The notes under the pieces: model-generated
What the model was told of the DNA's origin: nothing
Seen by the model: the letters and a program-made list of their open reading frames with translations, nothing else
The model's database searches: none
Program-made: the position numbers and the translations under genes
Assembly: GCA_965119215.1 (NCBI GenBank)
Contig: CBCPKK010000038.1
Location: forward strand, 1-64,000
Direction: 5' to 3'
Source of the DNA: Buttiauxella sp965119215
GTDB lineage: Bacteria; Pseudomonadota; Gammaproteobacteria; Enterobacterales; Enterobacteriaceae
Length of the DNA: 64,000 bases
In this document: positions 60,585-64,000 of the stretch, one piece after another
Layout: every line of letters begins with the position of its first letter
Numbering within the stretch: the stretch's first letter is position 1

Positions 60585-61631
60585 ATGAAAAAGCCGCTAA
60601 CAATCAAGGATATTGCTGAACTGGCCAATGTGTCTATTGCCACGGTTTCCAGAGTTTTGAATAACAACAGCTGGGTGGCGGATAAAACCCGTGCCAGAGT
60701 GGAAAAAGTTATTCAGGAACAGCAATTCAGCCCAAATTTGTTAGCGCGCGGTATGATTTCCAAAAAAACGCAGACGCTGGCGATTGTGGTATCCGATATT
60801 AGTAACCCTTACTTTGTGATGCTGGTTGCACAAATTGAAAATGAAAGTTTGCGCGCAGGTTATAAAGTCACGCTGTACGACACGCAGTCGGCTAATAAAT
60901 CATCGTCGCAAGGCGAAATCATTCCTGAAGAGAATATATTTAACTCGATTACCGATAGCCAGATTGATGGTGTGATTATTCTCGGCGGCAATATTGATTA
61001 TAACAATGTGCCCGATTCGTATTTGCAGGAATTAAGAAAACTCAGCTCGGCAATCCCTGTTATTGTTGTGGGCAGACAGCTGCCGGATGTTGATTATTCA
61101 TGCGTAGAACGCGATCAGTCAGGCTGTGTGACACTTGCAACTAATCACCTGATAAGCAAAGGTTATAAAAACATCGGTTTTATCGGTGGTTCAAAAAGTG
61201 TTTATATTACCCATCAACGTATTGAAGCTTTCCGCAATGCGTTAAACAATGCAAAACTCCCGATTAATGATAATAATATCGTTCTGAACAACTTCTATCT
61301 GCAACATGGTTATGACGCAGTAGAAAAATTATTATCACAGAGCGAAATTCTACCCGAAGCTATTGTCGCTATTAATGACCATGTGGCAAAAGGCGCAATC
61401 AGAGCGTTAAAAGACCGGCAGATTTCTGTGCCTGAAAATGTTGCGATTGTGAGCTGTGAATATTTCCCCGGCAGCGAATATTTTATCCCCCGTATTACCA
61501 CCGTAAATCATCACAATGAACTCATTGGCAAAACGGTCATGCAAGTTTTAATGACTTTGCTGAAAGATGAAGCGGAAAAGACCATTCCTGAAAAAATCCA
61601 ACTGAGCCTGATGCAAGGCGAATCCTGCTGA
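60585..61631 (+). CDS. LacI-family transcriptional regulator
   Basis: A 348-residue repressor. The N-terminal helix-turn-helix TIKDIAELANVSIATVSRVL is followed by the hinge and a periplasmic-binding-protein-like effector domain (VVSDISNPYFVMLVAQIENE; IDGVIILGGNIDY; IGFIGGSKSVYITHQRIEAF). ATG 60585 follows AAAGGGA; the upstream frame is not conserved. It is upstream of and co-oriented with the SIS-domain gene, which carries a perfect 26-bp palindrome in its promoter; the regulator probably binds there. Its effector is unknown. Its codons from about residue 115 are AT-richer than neighbours. Confidence 0.9.
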   Translation: MKKPLTIKDIAELANVSIATVSRVLNNNSWVADKTRARVEKVIQEQQFSPNLLARGMISKKTQTLAIVVSDISNPYFVMLVAQIENESLRAGYKVTLYDTQSANKSSSQGEIIPEENIFNSITDSQIDGVIILGGNIDYNNVPDSYLQELRKLSSAIPVIVVGRQLPDVDYSCVERDQSGCVTLATNHLISKGYKNIGFIGGSKSVYITHQRIEAFRNALNNAKLPINDNNIVLNNFYLQHGYDAVEKLLSQSEILPEAIVAINDHVAKGAIRALKDRQISVPENVAIVSCEYFPGSEYFIPRITTVNHHNELIGKTVMQVLMTLLKDEAEKTIPEKIQLSLMQGESC

Positions 61632-61721
61632 TTCCATTGAGTGCTTAACACCTGGCTGATAACGCCAAAAATCCCGATTTACGATATTTTTTGATCCCCG
61701 CCACAATTGCTGAAAAGTGGA

Positions 61722-61777
61722 TTGACAACCCCACTCATGCTCCTCTAGCCTAAAACCTGAAAACGTTTTCAGGTTTT
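61722..61777 (+). promoter_or_regulatory. Promoter and perfect LacI-type operator of the SIS-EIIBC operon
   Basis: TTGACA (61722-61727), 18 bp, then TAGCCT (61746-61751). A 26-bp perfect palindrome with arms AAAACCTGAAAAC and GTTTTCAGGTTTT fills 61752-61777, with the central CG typical of LacI-family sites. It covers the expected start of transcription, so binding would block it. Confidence 0.85.
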
Positions 61778-61793
61778 GATTTCAGGAGGGCCA

Positions 61794-62864
61794 ATGAAGC
61801 CGACAATGATGACTTACATTCACGAAGAGCAAGCGACACTTTCCGGTATGCTTGATCGTTATCCACATGATCTGCCAGAAATTAAGGGGAAAGGGTCATG
61901 GTTGGTTTTAGCCACTGGCTCAAGTATTAACGCCATTAAAAGCGCGAAGTACTACGTTGAAAACCTGGCAAATGTTCGTGTCACCGTGGAAGAACCGTTC
62001 CACTTCCAGCACTACGAAAAAATGGATGCCTCAACCGATTTGGTACTAGGCGTTTCGCAAAGCGGCGAAAGCACCTCCACCATCAACGCGATCAAACATA
62101 TTCGTAAAAGTTTCCCGGTTGCGACCTACGGATTGACCAGCAAACTCTCCAGCGAGCTGGCGAAAACTGTCGACCACACCATTGATATTGAGATTGGCGA
62201 AGAACGCGTGGGTTACGTCACCAAAGGTTACGTGGCGACTATTTTCAAATTCATGCTGTTAGGCGTTTATACCGCACGCTGCAATGGTCTGATTAGCGAG
62301 GCTCAAGAAACTGAAGAGTTAGCGAAACTGGCTACGGCTATAAAATCTATTCCTGACATTATTGATACAACTGAAATTTTCTTTGATAAATGGAAAGATG
62401 AGCTGACTGCATCTCCACGATTCACCGCCATTGGTTATGGCCCAAGCGTGGGTGTCATCAAAGAAATGGAGACTAAGTTTGCGGAAACTATTCGCGTGCC
62501 GTCTCAAGGGGTTGAACTCGAAGCATTTATGCACGGCCCTTATTTCGAAGTAAACGGCAACCACCGTATTTTCTTCCTCGATACACCGGGTGAAGCTCGC
62601 GAACGTTTATTACTACTTAAAGCCTATGAGCAAAAGTATACCGATTATATTTACACGATTAAATTAGGCGAAAGTGACGACGAACGGACTTTAGCTATAA
62701 ATACTAATGCAGATATTTTTGTCGCACCATTATTGATGGTTATTCCGTTCCAGATCCTGGCACACCATATTGCTGAAGCAAAGGGCAATAATTTACCACA
62801 GCGTATTTTCACCGATTTTGGCATTTCCGTTAAAAGTAAAACAAAACCCGGCGATTACGCCTGA
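61794..62864 (+). CDS. SIS-domain sugar-phosphate isomerase/deglycase (FrlB/GlmS-like)
   Basis: A 356-residue protein with two SIS domains, like the isomerase half of GlmS and the deglycases FrlB and GfrF. First SIS: LVLATGSSINAIKSAKYYVE and VLGVSQSGESTSTINAIKHI. Second SIS: FTAIGYGPSVGVIKEMETKF, VELEAFMHGPYFEVN (catalytic Glu/His region). AGGAGG lies before ATG 61794. Without a glutaminase domain it likely cleaves or isomerises an amino-sugar or glycated-amine phosphate. Its partner is the EIIBC that follows. The precise substrate is not known. Confidence 0.82.
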   Translation: MKPTMMTYIHEEQATLSGMLDRYPHDLPEIKGKGSWLVLATGSSINAIKSAKYYVENLANVRVTVEEPFHFQHYEKMDASTDLVLGVSQSGESTSTINAIKHIRKSFPVATYGLTSKLSSELAKTVDHTIDIEIGEERVGYVTKGYVATIFKFMLLGVYTARCNGLISEAQETEELAKLATAIKSIPDIIDTTEIFFDKWKDELTASPRFTAIGYGPSVGVIKEMETKFAETIRVPSQGVELEAFMHGPYFEVNGNHRIFFLDTPGEARERLLLLKAYEQKYTDYIYTIKLGESDDERTLAINTNADIFVAPLLMVIPFQILAHHIAEAKGNNLPQRIFTDFGISVKSKTKPGDYA

Positions 62865-62956
62865 TTATTTTCTGATTACTGACCTACCCTACAACGTTGC
62901 CTGGTATCGCTATCGGGCAATATATATCGCGCAGACCTTGATACTAAGGAAATACT

Positions 62957-64000
62957 ATGACGACTAACAGTCAACTTGCCCAACTGATCATTAAACATGT
63001 TGGTGAGTCCGGGAATATTGAACATATTACTCATTGCGCAACACGTTTACGTTTCACACTGAAAGATAAAAATAAAGTGAATCAGGATGCATTATATGAA
63101 CTTCCTGAAGTCGTGAAATTAGTGGATAACCCAAGCCAGTTCCAGATTGTTATTGGGCCGAAAGTTGACCAGGTTTTTGCTGCTATTAAAGAGATCCTCA
63201 ACGAGCACACAGTAACCACTGAGGAAACAGCACCACAAGGCTCATGGGCAAACCGTTTACTGGCAACGCTTTCCGCCATATTTACGCCTTACATCGGTGT
63301 GCTGGCGGGTGTTGGTGTCGTAAAAGGGATTGTGGTTCTGCTACAAACCATGAATCTGGTGGATACGCATTCGTATGTTTTCACTGTATTTAATGCACTT
63401 TCCAGCGGCGTGTTCGTTATGCTGCCGCTGTTTATCGCGGTAACTGCTGCTGAAAGATTCAAAGCGAATAAATTTACCGCGCTGGCGCTAACCGCCGCGA
63501 TGATATTCCCATTAACCGATGCCAGCGTACCTGGCGCGTTCCATATTATGGGGCTGGCGCTGAACGTGAAAATTTACGGTGGTGCCGTCATCCCGGCAGT
63601 ATTTGCCGTGCTGTTCCTGAGCCATGTAGAACGTTGGCTGAAAAAGATAATCCCGGAACTCGCCGCATTTGTCTTCGTTCCTTGCTTATCACTCATCATC
63701 TGCGGATTTGTGGTGTTCACCTTTATCGGCCCGATTGCAGATTATGTTGGCGTCGGCATTGCTAACGGTTACGCATGGCTCTACAACCTCAGCCCAGTGA
63801 TTTCTGGCGCGTTGCTGGCAGGTATCGGCCAACTGTTTGTGGTATTCGGTGTGCACTGGGGCATCATTCCGCTGGCGCTTATCAATATTCAGGTCAACGG
63901 TTACGACACCATCATGGCAATGTTTATGTCCGCGGTCATGGGCCAGTTTGGTGCAGCATTCGGCGCAATCTTTATTGCCCGTAACCTCAAAGATAAACAA
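62957..64000 (+). CDS. PTS EIIBC transporter subunit, glucose/beta-glucoside superfamily (partial, runs off the window)
   Basis: At least 348 residues with no stop before the edge. It begins MTTNSQLAQLIIKHVG with AAGGA before the ATG. The EIIB domain (1-80) has the phosphocysteine in THCATRLRF (Cys27). After a linker (residues about 80-95) comes the EIIC membrane domain, with LLATLSAIFTPYIGVLAGVG, GGAVIPAVFAVLFL and FGVHWGIIPLALINI. It resembles the BglF/sucrose EII group. It imports and phosphorylates a sugar using HPr/EIIA; whether an EIIA domain is fused lies beyond the edge. Downstream of the SIS gene in the same operon. Confidence 0.88.
   Translation, partial: MTTNSQLAQLIIKHVGESGNIEHITHCATRLRFTLKDKNKVNQDALYELPEVVKLVDNPSQFQIVIGPKVDQVFAAIKEILNEHTVTTEETAPQGSWANRLLATLSAIFTPYIGVLAGVGVVKGIVVLLQTMNLVDTHSYVFTVFNALSSGVFVMLPLFIAVTAAERFKANKFTALALTAAMIFPLTDASVPGAFHIMGLALNVKIYGGAVIPAVFAVLFLSHVERWLKKIIPELAAFVFVPCLSLIICGFVVFTFIGPIADYVGVGIANGYAWLYNLSPVISGALLAGIGQLFVVFGVHWGIIPLALINIQVNGYDTIMAMFMSAVMGQFGAAFGAIFIARNLKDKQ

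Noticed and set aside
62319..62564. 81-residue antisense frame in the SIS gene
   Set aside because: It is a shadow of a well-supported coding region.
1..64000. CRISPR array, tRNA or rRNA genes, complete insertion sequence
   Set aside because: No regularly spaced direct repeats, no tRNA cloverleaf and no transposase were seen.

Overview
The window is chromosomal DNA of a gamma-proteobacterium in the family Enterobacteriaceae. Most genes are recognisable orthologues of Escherichia coli genes with the same lengths (avtA, malS, bax, xylR, xylFGH, xylAB, wecH, ysaB, glyQS, yiaG, yiaF, cspA, yiiM, sodA, rhaT, rhaSR, rhaBAD). ERIC elements and a second family of GC-rich intergenic repeats fit this family. 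The order differs from E. coli K-12 and several blocks are absent there, so this is another genus (a Buttiauxella- or Kluyvera-like organism is a guess). No rRNA, tRNA, insertion sequence or CRISPR array was seen.

Layout. (1) 0.3-6.5 kb: hydN, fdhF, hypF and a NiCoT nickel permease, a compact formate-hydrogenlyase accessory cluster. Its formate dehydrogenase has Cys where E. coli has selenocysteine. (2) 6.5-19.5 kb: avtA, malS, bax and the D-xylose regulon (xylR, xylFGH transporter, xylAB). (3) 19.6-23.3 kb: a cysteine hydrolase with an overlapping GlxA-type regulator, an unknown membrane protein, wecH and ysaB. (4) 23.3-29.2 kb: glyQS, a Tsr-like chemoreceptor with a sigma28-type promoter, a UspF-like protein and yiaG. 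(5) 29.4-39.1 kb: an aromatic-acid MFS transporter with PcaR-like operators, then a guanidine-I riboswitch operon (ABC transporter, CgdA/CgdB-type carboxyguanidine deiminase, guanidine carboxylase). This block separates yiaG from yiaF, which are neighbours in E. coli. (6) 39.4-42.9 kb: yiaF, a toxin-antitoxin pair, cspA with its long cold-shock leader, then an AT-rich stretch with a LysO-like exporter and a fragment of a PLP-dependent (cysteine-synthase fold) gene. (7) 42.9-59.3 kb: yiiM, sodA, an AraA/FucI-family isomerase, rhaT and a large rhamnose cluster (rhaSR, rhaBAD, four-gene rhamnose-type ABC transporter, lactaldehyde reductase, rhaM). (8) 59.4-64 kb: cheV with a sigma28-type promoter, then a LacI regulator, a SIS-domain sugar isomerase/deglycase and a PTS EIIBC that runs off the right edge.

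How the genes work together. The window is dominated by sugar and small-molecule uptake and catabolism. Xylose enters through XylFGH and passes through XylA and XylB. Rhamnose can enter through RhaT or the ABC system, is epimerised by RhaM, processed by RhaA/B/D, and the lactaldehyde is reduced by the FucO-like enzyme. Guanidine is sensed by the riboswitch, imported, carboxylated and deiminated to allophanate, but no allophanate hydrolase is present in the window. The last cluster looks like a PTS for a sugar or glycated amine whose phosphorylated product is handled by the SIS protein under LacI control; its substrate is unknown.

The most notable oddities are the Cys-type FdhF, a dispersed repeat that encodes the last 49 residues of the guanidine-operon ATPase, the PcaR-like operators without a regulator nearby, the PLP-enzyme remnant coupled to the exporter, and the SIS/EIIBC locus with its perfect 26-bp operator. 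All identifications rest on reading the translated sequences and on remembered family features; no database search was run.
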